64,000 nt of DNA, from assembly GCA_963808315.1 (NCBI GenBank), contig CAWEFK010000047.1:182444-246443 (forward strand), in the 5' to 3' direction. Under the pieces are notes generated by a model that saw nothing but the letters and a program-made list of their open reading frames with translations, did no database searches and was not told the origin of the DNA. Positions within the stretch are counted from its first letter, which is position 1, and every line of letters begins with the position of its first letter. The position numbers were made by a program, and so were the translations under genes. The DNA comes from Palsa-504 sp963808315 (GTDB lineage Bacteria; Actinomycetota; Actinomycetes; Streptosporangiales; Streptosporangiaceae). Below, piece by piece: positions 26,507 through 35,193 of the stretch.

Positions 26507-26760
26507 CCGCTGGCCGCCGGATCTGTGAACCCCGGCCTCTTGCCCAGGCCGGGCAGATCAGGCCGGCACCGCTGGTGGGTGCCAGAAAAAACCTGGGGCC
26601 CGGCCGACAGATCGTTTCGAAGGACAGTCTGAAGCGGCGTCAGCCGACTCGGAGGTCAGGCCGGGACCCAGGCCCCCGACCCTACGCCCGCACCAGGGCA
26701 AACCCGTGTAAGCCGGGCCGGAAGCTCTATCCACAGTCTCCCTGCCGATTCGGTGTTGCT
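26507..26760 (-). ncRNA. Candidate IS110 bridge-RNA region
   Basis: The non-coding stretch upstream of the transposase start is unusually rich in stem-loops. CCCGGCCT (26531-26538) pairs with AGGCCGGG (26546-26553), and outside it ATCTG (26521-26525) with CAGAT (26554-26558). GGCACC (26565-26570) pairs with GGTGCC (26578-26583). CCTGGGGCCCGGCC (26589-26602) pairs with a 13/14 match about 58 bp away. Bridge RNAs of IS110 elements such as IS621 are encoded in this position. Exact ends and guide loops are not determined. Confidence 0.5.
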
Positions 26761-27020
26761 TGCATATGCACAGTTGCTGAAATGAATGTCGCGCAGATCA
26801 GCTGACTATGCGCAGCCCCTACTATGACATAGTGCGTTTCCCGAGCGGTCTTGGCGCGGACCGTTTTGCTTAGCGCGTTAAGGGCATAAGCGCTTGGATT
26901 GACGTCCAGCGCAGGTCGCTGTCGCCGAGCAGGGGCTGCATGGCCGCCGACCCGGCGTAGCTGACTGTGCCGGCGGCACGTGAATTAGCGCGCCGTTGAC
27001 ACGACTGTTTGAATGGGCGT

Positions 27021-27482
27021 ATGACACCTGTGCAGGAGCAGCCGCGCGTGGTCAGCGCGAGCCGCGAGATTGCGGCCGGGCCAGGGCGGATCTTCGAGCT
27101 GATCGCGGATCCGGCTCAGCAGCCTCGCTGGGACGGCAACGACAATCTGGCCGAAGCCCCCGCTGGGCAGCGCGTGCGACGCGCGGGTGAGGTGTTCACG
27201 ATGACGCTGACCCACGACGGCGCGATCCGGGAAAACCACGTTGTCGAGTTCGAAGAAGGCCGCCGGATCGCCTGGCGGCCCGCCGAATCGGGCAAGCGGC
27301 CGCCGGGACACCTGTGGCGATGGGAACTCGAGCCGGCCTGCGCATCACGCACCCGGGTCACCTGCACCTACGACTGGACCCAGCTGACCGATCCCAAGCG
27401 CTTCCGGCGAGCCCAGGCGTACACGCCCGACACGCTTCGGGCATCGATTGACCGGCTCGCGACCCTCGCCGAAGCACCCTGA
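27021..27482 (+). CDS. SRPBCC-family protein
   Basis: 153 aa from the ATG at 27021 (MTPVQEQPRVVSASREIAAG). The helix-grip fold is suggested by PGRIFELIADPAQQPRWDGN, FTMTLTHDGAIRENHVVEFE, RRIAWRPAESG and the final helix DTLRASIDRLATLAEA. Similar small proteins in actinomycetes are of unknown function. TTGACA occurs at 26996-27001, just upstream. An ATG at 27009 is an alternative start. Confidence 0.78.
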   Translation: MTPVQEQPRVVSASREIAAGPGRIFELIADPAQQPRWDGNDNLAEAPAGQRVRRAGEVFTMTLTHDGAIRENHVVEFEEGRRIAWRPAESGKRPPGHLWRWELEPACASRTRVTCTYDWTQLTDPKRFRRAQAYTPDTLRASIDRLATLAEAP

Positions 27483-28254
27483 CCGCCCGCCGCCCACGGG
27501 GCAGCCGCGGCAAGACCGCGGGCCAGTTCTATCTCACTTGAGCTGTGCCCGGCGGCGGCTCGCCGGGAAGGCAGCGGGCCAGATCGATCTTTCTGGCGCG
27601 GCCATGGCACTCAGCCACGCCGACCGAACAGGCGGGAGTGTGCGCGTTCTCCCTGACCTCACGTATCACTCAGCGTGATGGCACGACCGGGCGCGACGCA
27701 CCGGGCAGCCGCACCCTCCTGTCCCCGGCGACCCGGGACGCACCAGCCGGCTCCACCGTCACGTTCACCGGCGTTCGGCCGCCTGCCGGAAACCCCGGCC
27801 TACTCGATGATCCCGGGCTGGTGTCCGCCTCCCGGCCCCGGATCGCCCGGGGTCCGAAGGCACCCGGCCGGCAGCCCGGCCATCCCGGAGCCCGGTCCTC
27901 GAGCCCGGCGGCATCCGGGCGTCCCGGCCGGGCTCCCGTTCACCCCTGCGCCGTTACCCTCGATCAGCTCCACCGCCAGGGAGACGGTCCCCGTGCGGCC
28001 GGCACGACGAACGGGGACCCCAGCGCACTACGGCAATCCAGGAAGACCCTGTCGGCGGCATGAGCGGTAAATCAGTCGAGTTCCGCCGTCGGCCCATCTA
28101 CAGTTGCGAAGACTGGCCAACCTGGCGGTAAGGGCTGGGCCCGGTTGTCCCCGCGAGGGGTTCAAGAAGGCCAGGAAGTAGACCCGGCCCAGCCGCCAGT
28201 CCAGGTCCGCAACGCGGCATGTGAGTGCGTCGACTCGCATGCGAAGATGCGTTC
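27483..28254. other. Gene-free, Pro/Gly-codon-rich interval
   Basis: About 770 bp without a supportable gene. Open frames here are low-complexity translations of GC-rich DNA with no motif or ribosome site. Confidence 0.4.
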
Positions 28255-28547
28255 ATGAGCAGTGACGTCGTCCCTGACGTGAGCGCCCTGGCAATTAACG
28301 TCACGATCCCGGAGAAACTGCGCTGGACCGACACCCGGCGCGGCGAGGAATTCACGCTGACCACGCTTACGTCCGGCTCCTCCCGGACGAGCGCCTTGCG
28401 GTCAAGGCGTATGGGCGGCCAACTGGTGGCGATCGCGGCACATATGTCTCGTTCCGCGTGCTAGGCAGGCCCGAGCTCGCCGCCCTGGTCGCCGAAGCTG
28501 CCAACCGCGCCAGCACGCTTTGGGCCGCCCACCGTGGTCTCAGCTAA
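28255..28547 (+). pseudogene. Small hypothetical protein with one frameshift
   Basis: The ATG at 28255 reads MSSDVVPDVSALAINVTIPE then KLRWTDTRRGEEF; a shift near 28365 continues as HAYVRLLPDERLAVKAYGRP then GTYVSFRVLGRPELAALVAE and ends at TAA 28547 (LWAAHRGLS). The two halves are coherent and together give about 97 residues. The span is one base short of whole codons. I do not recognise the family. Confidence 0.55.
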
Positions 28548-29433
28548 GCAATCGCGCAGAGCGTTTCCGCGGAGACGCTTCACGACCTGTCAGCTCAGCC
28601 AGACGATCAGGCGCGCCCCTGTCGGCGGCAGATGCGGACGTTCTCCATGAGTCGACTGTGCATGACTATGCAGACCCGCCGCTCCGTACTGCCGCTGACG
28701 ACGTGAGAGCGCCGGTGGTAACCGCGTATGCTACCCCGCGGTTAGATGCGATCCACCTGGCTGTAACGCCAGGATGGGGCGACCGTCGCCCACCCGCATG
28801 GCCGACCCGCTCGCTCGTGACCATAACGCATCGGATAGCAGTAGTGCTCCTCGTGGGATGGGCATCTCCCCGGTGAAGACCTCGATGTCGGTGTCGCAGA
28901 TGCCGACCCGGGCTCGCAGGGTTGTCACCGGCGAGGCGCTACCTCCTACGCCGAGAATTTACCCGGCACAGGTCAGTACGAACGCTCTCATCGGTATCCG
29001 CTAGCGTCGGCCGAATCCACGGCGAATTGAACGCCACGATGACGGCACAAAGTGCTGCGGCTTGCATTGCAAGGCCGTCCGAAATTTTCTATGCACGAGA
29101 GCATGACCCTTGCAGATAAAGAGATCACGAAAGGTGTGTCGCATATTTTGCTCTTTGGACAAAACGTAAACAGTAACTTACCCTTAGTCACAAAAGCGCC
29201 AAGAGGCGGGAGCAAGTCAGATTCGCCGGACGGCCCGATGGGGTCGTGCGGCAGGCTGCTGGACTTTCACGCAAGCCATGGAGGACATCATGCAGGAAGA
29301 CTTAGCCATCATTCCAGCCACCCTAGCATTCCGCGCGGCCAAGTCAATTCTTTTTGGCCGTCCGGCTGTGCCATCAGAATAACCTCCGGTTACCTCAGGT
29401 GACGGGAGCGTCGACCGCTAGAAGGCAGCACTT
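28548..29433. other. Relatively AT-rich upstream region with one small open frame
   Basis: GC drops between about 28980 and 29400 compared with the rest of the window. A 34-codon open frame at 29278-29382 (MEDIMQEDLAIIPATLAFRA, then AKSILFGRPAVPSE) has a plausible composition but no clear ribosome site, so I do not call it a gene. The region could hold the promoter of the TPR gene. Confidence 0.35.
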
Positions 29434-31494
29434 GTGTTCGCAGGATCGAGCTCCGGCAAGGAGCATGACTCGGTGAAGCAGCCCCGGTCTGGCCGGGGAC
29501 TCATTCGTGAGCACGGGCGCCACGTCATGAAGTTCGTCCTGGCGGTCATCGGTGCCTTCGTCACGCTAGCAGCGTTCGTATCTACCCTTACGGGGCAGGG
29601 CCTTCGGCACTGGATTCAAGTCCATCCGTATCCGGTTTTCATCGCCTCCGTCGCCACGCTCTTGTTGACTCTTGTCACAGCGAACTATGCTCGCGTCCTG
29701 ACAGAGCGGTACCGGAAACTCGACCTGGCGACGAGATCGCGCGAACTTGCCAGAGGGAAGTCGGCCGATGCAGAGGCGCTTCTCGATCTACTGGCGTTCT
29801 TCGGCCCAGGCCCGGTCGGCGAGGACCTGCTGCTTCAGACGGGGAATGTGCGCGCACCGACCGAGGCGCTGCGACGCATACTAACCGATCCTGATTACCT
29901 GAGGCGAGCTGCGGTTGAGCTATCGGGCATGTCCCTGGCGGAAATAGATCAGGTTAACAGGTGGATAAAGGTGCGGCGTATCGCGCAAGAAAATGCTCGA
30001 GGCCAGCTCTCAATGGAGAATCCTGATGCTGCGCGCGTCCTCGGAGAACTGGTTCAATCGATACTAGCGGCTTCCGATCCGGGGGCGCCAGACAGGGATG
30101 ACACGGAAGAAGCCTACAGGCAGTCCAGGCGGCATCTGATCGCGTCAGGCGCAACTGGATCGCCGGATCCTTTGGTGCGGCAGCTTGTCATCAATCAGAT
30201 CCGACGCCTTTACCGAGGGGGCAGCTTCTCGGAAGGCGTCGCGCTGGGAGAACCCTCGCTCGGTCACTGGCAGGAGACATACGGCAGCAATGACCGCCAG
30301 ACTCTGAGCCTAGCTGTCGAGGTCGGTTCGGCGTTGCGAAGGCTCGGCCGGTGGAAAGAAGCGATGGAGCTCAACCTGGACACACTGGGGCGTCTGAGAT
30401 CGATCTTCGGGACCGCCGACCAGATCTACCTGCTGTGCGCAAGGAGCTACGGAATCGACCTCGCACTTCTTGGTGACTACACCATGGCGCTCGACAATGA
30501 CCTGCAATTGCTTCCGCTGTATGAGCGGGTCCTCGGCCGCGATCACCTTGATACACTTCAGCTTCGTAACGAAATAGCCATCAGCCTGCGTTGCCTCGGC
30601 AGCTTCGAAGAAGCCCTGGAATACGACCGGCACACTTTCGCCAAGCGACAGGGAATCCTTGGGGATGAAGATACGGGGACGCTGACATCACGGTTTGCGA
30701 TTGCCCGTGACCTGCGCATGCTCGGCCGGATACGAGAGGCGCATGAAATACTCGGCGGCATCAGTTCGATACTGGGCAGGAAACTCGTCGTCTCAAGGCA
30801 GTTCCAACTGCTGGTCGAGGCGGACCTAGCGGTATCGCTTCGCCGGTGCGGCCGTTACCGGGAAGCCCTCGTCAAGGCTGAAGGGGTTCTCAGGCAGTGC
30901 GATGCCGCGTTCGGGTCCGGGCACCGCGAGACGCTGCGGACAGGCATCAATGTCATAAACGACCTGCGCATCTCCGGTCGCCTGCTGGATGCCAGGGTAC
31001 TAGGCCAGCGTGTCGTGGCCGGATGGACGTCGATCACCGGCACGGATCACCCGAACACCCTGACCGCCCAGGCAGCACTCGCGTGCGTATTGCGGGCCGA
31101 GGGTAACCCGAGAGCCTCGTTCCGCCTAGACGAGCACGTCGTCTTGAAGCTGACGGATCTGTTCGGCGAGGCGCATCCCAGCACCCTTGCCGTCCTGACC
31201 AATATGGCGAGCGATCTGGCGCTGATGGGCGACGTACACAGAGCGCGCCAGGTCGGCGAACGCTCGTTTCTGCTGCATGCTGGAACTCGCGGTGGCACTC
31301 ACCCGTACACGCTCGCGACGGCGGCGAACCTGTCCCTCGATCGCCGCGCGGATGGCGATCACCGGGGAGCCGATGAACTGCATGCCAGCACGCTGCGGAC
31401 AAGTGAGGGCACATTGGGAGCTGATCACCCTGACTCGAGGAGGATCGCTCAGTACGGGCGCATGACGCTGGACATCGAGCCGATGATGGACTAG
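29434..31494 (+). CDS. Membrane-anchored tetratricopeptide-repeat protein (FxsT-like)
   Basis: 686 aa. Two N-terminal membrane segments (about 34-54 and 67-88: FVLAVIGAFVTLAAFVSTL and PVFIASVATLLLTLVTANYA) are followed by a helical region and, from about 220, a long array of Kinesin-light-chain-type TPRs with the repeated pattern (LG-x-HP-x-TL, e.g. GTDHPNTLTAQAALACVLRA, GEAHPSTLAVLTNMASDLAL, GGTHPYTLATAANLSLDRRA). No NB-ARC ATPase is present. TPR proteins of this style accompany FxSxx-COOH RiPP systems, which fits the convergent HExxH gene 5 bp away. GTG start with GAAGG 8 nt upstream; ATG 29527 is an alternative. Confidence 0.72.
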   Translation: MFAGSSSGKEHDSVKQPRSGRGLIREHGRHVMKFVLAVIGAFVTLAAFVSTLTGQGLRHWIQVHPYPVFIASVATLLLTLVTANYARVLTERYRKLDLATRSRELARGKSADAEALLDLLAFFGPGPVGEDLLLQTGNVRAPTEALRRILTDPDYLRRAAVELSGMSLAEIDQVNRWIKVRRIAQENARGQLSMENPDAARVLGELVQSILAASDPGAPDRDDTEEAYRQSRRHLIASGATGSPDPLVRQLVINQIRRLYRGGSFSEGVALGEPSLGHWQETYGSNDRQTLSLAVEVGSALRRLGRWKEAMELNLDTLGRLRSIFGTADQIYLLCARSYGIDLALLGDYTMALDNDLQLLPLYERVLGRDHLDTLQLRNEIAISLRCLGSFEEALEYDRHTFAKRQGILGDEDTGTLTSRFAIARDLRMLGRIREAHEILGGISSILGRKLVVSRQFQLLVEADLAVSLRRCGRYREALVKAEGVLRQCDAAFGSGHRETLRTGINVINDLRISGRLLDARVLGQRVVAGWTSITGTDHPNTLTAQAALACVLRAEGNPRASFRLDEHVVLKLTDLFGEAHPSTLAVLTNMASDLALMGDVHRARQVGERSFLLHAGTRGGTHPYTLATAANLSLDRRADGDHRGADELHASTLRTSEGTLGADHPDSRRIAQYGRMTLDIEPMMD

Positions 31495-31499
31495 GCCCC

Positions 31500-32903
31500 T
31501 CATGGTTTCGCTGCCGGCACTACTGAACTGCCCGCGACCGTACCGGCATTGGCGTGCAGCCATCGTGCCCGGTGCTCCGAATTGACCTGCCGTGCCGCCG
31601 CGCGGGCGGACGGATCCACGGGCTCCGCAAGCAACCCGGCAAGCTGATCGTCCATCTGCGCCACGAACAGATGTCCCGCAGCCGTCAGGCCGGGCCAGTC
31701 CCGCAGCTCGGCCAAGGCATCCGAGACGTTTTCACTTCTGCGCGCAAACTCTATCTGCGCCTTCTGCTTGTCGGCACAGGACCTGGAATGGCTTTGCCTC
31801 AGCCAGAATCCAGCCACGCCCAAGAAGGCATAACTTCCTTGCAGGAGGGCAGACCGCGGCCGGGGGTCGTCTCGCCACGGAGCGTAGGACAGATCATTAT
31901 GAGCGGCGCCGATCAGCGTAATTATATCCTCGATGGCCGCAAGCACGAGATGATGGAATTCATGCGTGAGTGCCTCGGCGAACGAAAGCTTATCCGGCGG
32001 CAGGCTGAGTAGTACCGCCCCCCAGGCCCAGCCCGATGTGGCGGTTACAGGCTGACCACGTTCCAGCTCGGACGACGGAACGATCGCAGTCAATGTTCCG
32101 GCAAGCCCGAGCGCAACGTCTTTGTGATCGCAAGTGAGGAGATCCCACGTCTCGGTCAGCCGCTGCTGCCACTCCTGTGCCAGGCCGGGTGAAATGAGGC
32201 ACGGCGACGGTGCCAGCCGGGCTAGAAAGGGATCCGAATCCTCCAGGCTCAGCCTTATCTCCAGACCATGAGACCTGGCGGCCACGCTGTAAGCCGGTGT
32301 CCAGCTCCGTGCACCGGAGGTTCCGGCGGGCAGGCGCAGTTCCAGGGACCCGGAAGCCACAGTGGCGCCATGGCCGTCCGAAACGAAATCAGCCCAGCTC
32401 AGGCTGCTACCAGCCGGCACAGTGACACGCCCCAAAGTCGGAAGATGGATAATTCCGTCTCGGACAGGAAGCTTGAGGTGGCAATGCTGCCGCGTGCGAA
32501 GAGCCGCCACGGCAGCGAACGCGGCTAGATGCCCGATATCGGTCGCGGCGGGTTGCTTCCTTCTAGCTCTCAGCCGCATCAGGCATTCGACGGCCCAGAG
32601 CCCGAAGTTCGGAAGCGCGAGCAACCGCGCGACGACACCGGGCTGGCTGACCTGCGCAACCCGGAGAATGTCGCGGGCGGAATCGATTATGGCGACAATT
32701 TCATCTGATCCGCCGCGGACAGCTTCACGCCGGACCGCCTCCAGCAAGAGAACATTCTTACTGAGCTCCGCAGAACGCAGGTGGCGGATGAGGTTCGCAG
32801 TAAATTTACCGCTTGCCAGCGCGATCAGATCAGCTTGCGTCAGCTGATGGAAACCTGACTCTGAACCAGTCTCTTTCAACGCTCTGTTCTGTAATTCTGC
32901 CAC
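31500..32903 (-). CDS. HExxH-motif peptide-modification protein (aKG-HExxH-type hydroxylase-like)
   Basis: 467 aa. The metal-binding motif is His314-Glu-Phe-His-His318 (AEALTHEFHHLVLAAIEDII), followed by the family stretch LSYAPWRDDPRPRSALLQGS. The N-terminal HQLTQADLIALASG and LRSAELSKNVLLLEAV match the start of proteins I know as HExxH domain-containing RiPP enzymes associated with FxSxx-COOH precursors, recently described as 2-oxoglutarate peptide beta-hydroxylases. The GTG at 32903 lies inside the end of the precursor-like gene, an overlap of 28 bp in another frame, so translation is probably coupled. No radical SAM gene is seen nearby. Confidence 0.72.
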   Translation of the reverse strand: MAELQNRALKETGSESGFHQLTQADLIALASGKFTANLIRHLRSAELSKNVLLLEAVRREAVRGGSDEIVAIIDSARDILRVAQVSQPGVVARLLALPNFGLWAVECLMRLRARRKQPAATDIGHLAAFAAVAALRTRQHCHLKLPVRDGIIHLPTLGRVTVPAGSSLSWADFVSDGHGATVASGSLELRLPAGTSGARSWTPAYSVAARSHGLEIRLSLEDSDPFLARLAPSPCLISPGLAQEWQQRLTETWDLLTCDHKDVALGLAGTLTAIVPSSELERGQPVTATSGWAWGAVLLSLPPDKLSFAEALTHEFHHLVLAAIEDIITLIGAAHNDLSYAPWRDDPRPRSALLQGSYAFLGVAGFWLRQSHSRSCADKQKAQIEFARRSENVSDALAELRDWPGLTAAGHLFVAQMDDQLAGLLAEPVDPSARAAARQVNSEHRARWLHANAGTVAGSSVVPAAKP

Positions 32904-33076
32904 ATCCGGACATGCCCGCCGATGACAGTCGTATCATCATTTACATCACCACACGGCTGAATAAGCCAGTCAACTGCGACTTCCAGCGCTGCCTCATCGA
33001 GATACGGTAGGTCTGCCAGTGGCATGGCAGACAAATCAAGCAGGCCGGATCCGGCCTTTATGACCAATTCAGCCAT
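32876..33076 (-). CDS. Precursor-like peptide of a RiPP system, FxSxx-COOH-type leader with atypical C terminus
   Basis: 66 aa. AAGGGAG lies 7 nt before the ATG, a strong ribosome site. Residues 10-34 (SGLLDLSAMPLADLPYLDEA then ALEVAVDWL) resemble the leader of FxSxx-COOH precursors, which typically reads LLDLSxxPLxxLxxLDxxxLxxAL. The C terminus does not end in FxSxx; instead it is GGHVRMWQNYRTER. It contains W-Q-N, a three-residue aromatic-x-Asn motif of the kind crosslinked in cyclophane RiPPs. Its stop overlaps the start of the HExxH gene. The assignment rests on leader resemblance and gene context. Confidence 0.6.
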   Translation of the reverse strand: MAELVIKAGSGLLDLSAMPLADLPYLDEAALEVAVDWLIQPCGDVNDDTTVIGGHVRMWQNYRTER

Positions 33077-33956
33077 GAGGCTGCTCCCTTACGAGGATGA
33101 TGGGACCTGCGAACCAGGTGACTCGCCGCAGTCTAGCGTTCCCCCGGGTGGCTCGCTGCTTGATTCTGGCACCTACCATCTCTCTGTTAACGCGATCTTT
33201 GTCTTGAGCTCCGCAGCTTCCCACCATGTTTCCCCGTCCGGGCTGACAAGCTCGTCGCGGTGGCCTGGCAACGGCCTTGCAGCCCTTCCCTGATCTTCGG
33301 CTTTCGCCGGCGTGGCCTTGCGGCCGTCGGCCGCCTGCCACGGCACGCGCAGCCGTCCGGGCAGGTTCGGCTGAACCGCTCGCCGCCTGAGAGCGGCGCG
33401 GACGATCCCGGTTCGGCCCGGTCGAGCCCGCCTTCGCCGCGGCAACTAACCGCGGCTTAGGCGATCAGCGCGTCGAGTTCTGCCTCGCTGGCTCCTTCCA
33501 CACCAGAAGCGTCGGCTCAAGTCGCCTGACAGCGGACGTCATCGGCTTGGCCGCCATATCCCGAGACCCCTGCCTCGTGTGACACCCGGCGCTGCTGCGT
33601 CCAGCCCACGTCCCTGGCACCTCGCCGCGTAGGCGTGGATGCCGGCGACCCGCAAGTGCAGAGGGTATGTACAGATCCAGACGATCTACCTACGTGCGAG
33701 CGCCATGGGCTGCAAGCTGGAATTAACTCAGAATCAGCAACTTGGCTCTTTCGCGGATGTGTGACAACAATGTAACGAAGTGCGATGAGGTCAGCTAAAC
33801 TGTGGATGAGTACGCCAAATTGCGCATATATCCGAATAGCCAGCGCCCGCTCATCGGCATTCTCTGAACAATCCGAGTCGAGGCGCAGGTTCGGGCGTTG
33901 CCGCAGGTCACGGCGGATGCAAACATGCTGGCAGGTCGGCTGAGGCTGACAGGAAC
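33077..33956. other. Decayed interval downstream of the att side
   Basis: About 880 bp with no intact gene. On the minus strand near 33173-33250 a short stretch reads ELVSPDGETWWEAAELKTKI followed by ALTERW and a stop, which looks like the tail of a small hypothetical protein, but its upstream part is not coherent. Promoter elements for the precursor-like gene should lie just right of 33076. Confidence 0.35.
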
Positions 33957-34506
33957 GGCTCGCGTACGCGCTCGCCAACCCGGGCGCTACGGACGAGGCC
34001 ACCGTCAGGGAGATGGAAGCGCGCACCGCCGGGTTCCATCACCTGGAGGAGATCGTCACCGCGCCTGCGCTGCTTAAGGGCTCGCCGCGCACCTCAGGGA
34101 AGTGAGCACCCTGCTCAACGGCTCCGCCGATGACCCGAAGAACGAGCTCCGCAGGCGGCTGATGGTGACAGCCGGCGAGAGCGCCGTCCTAGCCGGATGG
34201 GCGGCCAGCGACATGCGGGAGTCAGCAGCCGCCCGAAGCTTCTACGACACCGCGATGCAGGCGGCCGACTAGGCCGGTGATCCCGCGATCGCGTCATGCG
34301 CCCTGGCTTACCGCAGCTATATCCCGAGTACCAAAGGCGCCAACGGCAGGGCGCGGGTCCTGCTGACCGAAGCTCTGCAGAACATCTCCGAGACGACGTC
34401 TCCGGCCACCGTCGCCTGGATCGCGGCCCGGCACGCGGAGGAGAGCGCGGAACTCGGCGACCAGACCCAGGCGCTGACCTCATGGGAACGCGCCGAGGAG
34501 GCCTAA
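33957..34506 (+). pseudogene. C-terminal remnant of an XRE-type regulator with TPR domain
   Basis: The reading LAYALANPGATDEATVREME, HHLEEIVTAPALLKG, then after a shift near 34078 LAAHLREVSTLLNGSADDP, LRRRLMVTAGESAVLAGWAA, SFYDTAMQAAD and, beyond an in-frame TAG (34270-34272), AGDPAIASCALAYRSYIPST and TVAWIAARHAEESAELGDQT matches the C-terminal half of common actinobacterial HTH-TPR regulators. The helix-turn-helix half is missing and the expected C-terminal tail is cut at 34506. A true pseudogene next to the att site. Confidence 0.75.
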
Positions 34507-34779
34507 CCCCTGGCGGTCTCATTCGATCTGGTCAGTGCCTCCGCAATTCCCGCCAGGGGCCAACCGTCCGAGGCCATGACCTGCGAAGTCCCACTCAATC
34601 TGGTCCGCCACGCCAGGATCGACAAGATTGAGTGAGACGGGCCAAGTTAGATGTGAACGGACAACGGGACAGGACAGTTGGTGGTGGCGGGAGGAACGAC
34701 TATTTGGCTCGACTTGGACCAATTGGCCCCCGGAATGGCCCCCAAGGCTGTTCGAAGTGTTCGATTATGTCTTCAAGCT

Positions 34780-34827
34780 AGTGGGCCGTACAAGATTTGA
34801 ACTTGTGACCTCTTCCGTGTCAGGGAA
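34780..34827 (-). repeat. Right att site within tRNA-Val
   Basis: This copy of the 48-bp direct repeat covers the 3' two thirds of the tRNA-Val gene from the anticodon loop onward and 2 bp beyond the discriminator base. Identical to 19786-19833. Confidence 0.8.
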
Positions 34828-34853
34828 GCGCTCTCCCGCTGAGCTAACGGCCC
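34782..34853 (-). tRNA. tRNA-Val (anticodon GAC)
   Basis: 72 nt including the discriminator A. The acceptor arms GGGCCGT and ACGGCCC pair fully. The D arm (GCTC/GAGC), anticodon arm (CTTCC/GGAAG) with loop CTGACAC giving anticodon GAC, variable region AGGTC, and T arm (ACAAG/CTTGT) with TTCAAAT loop are all present. CCA is not encoded. It decodes GUC/GUU. Its 3' part is duplicated at 19.8 kb as an integration site. Confidence 0.95.
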
Positions 34854-35084
34854 TAGAACCTCGCCGAGATGCTACCAGAGCCGGACCCTCTCGTGCTCCG
34901 CTGCCCCTGCGCCGTCCCCGCCGATGAGCCGCCGATGAGCCGCTGACCGCCATGGCCACCCGCCTCGCCAGGACCGCCGGCCAGGAACTCCGTCGCCGGT
35001 GAAAACTCTACTCGTTTTGGGCGTTTTAACGCTCAACTCCTTGACCCGGTCCAGGAGCAGGGTGAGTGTGTTGAGTATCACCGT

Positions 35085-35117
35085 GCTCATTGTGAGCCCC
35101 TTGACGCTCAACGAGCG
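35085..35117. promoter_or_regulatory. Two short inverted repeats upstream of the sugar ABC operon
   Basis: GCTCA-TTG-TGAGC (35085-35097) and CGCTC-AAC-GAGCG (35105-35117) lie 77-109 bp upstream of the binding-protein start. Related AACGCTCAA and TTGAG elements occur at 35028-35036 and 35070-35074. Such repeated half-sites suggest an operator for a LacI- or DeoR-type sugar regulator; that regulator gene is not in the window. Confidence 0.45.
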
Positions 35118-35193
35118 AAGTGCCCGGGCCCGTTCGGAACACAGTTAGCGGAGCCCGCACCAAGGCCGTCACCTGAATGACAGGGACACGACG

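Larger units (their letters stand above)
19786..34827. mobile_element. Putative tRNA-Val integrated island (relic, no integrase seen)
   Basis: An exact 48-bp direct repeat lies at 19786-19833 and 34780-34827. The right copy is the 3' portion of an intact tRNA-Val(GAC) gene; the left copy contains only that portion. This is the signature of site-specific integration into a tRNA 3' end, with the intact gene rebuilt at one boundary. The 15.0 kb between them holds accessory genes, an IS110 element and many broken genes. I found no tyrosine or serine recombinase, excisionase or replication/transfer gene, so the element is probably degenerate or was mobilised in trans. Confidence 0.72.

Noticed and set aside
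29278..29382. 34-aa small gene, perhaps a second peptide precursor
   Set aside because: No convincing ribosome site, no leader-like motif and no overlap with a modification gene; kept only as a note.
33173..33445. 90-codon minus-strand gene ending LKTKIALTERW
   Set aside because: The last 25 residues look protein-like, but the upstream part is incoherent and there is no start with a ribosome site; probably a remnant.
19786..34827. Integrase or replication gene expected near an att site
   Set aside because: I checked both ends and all sizeable frames for tyrosine- or serine-recombinase motifs and found none, so none is reported.
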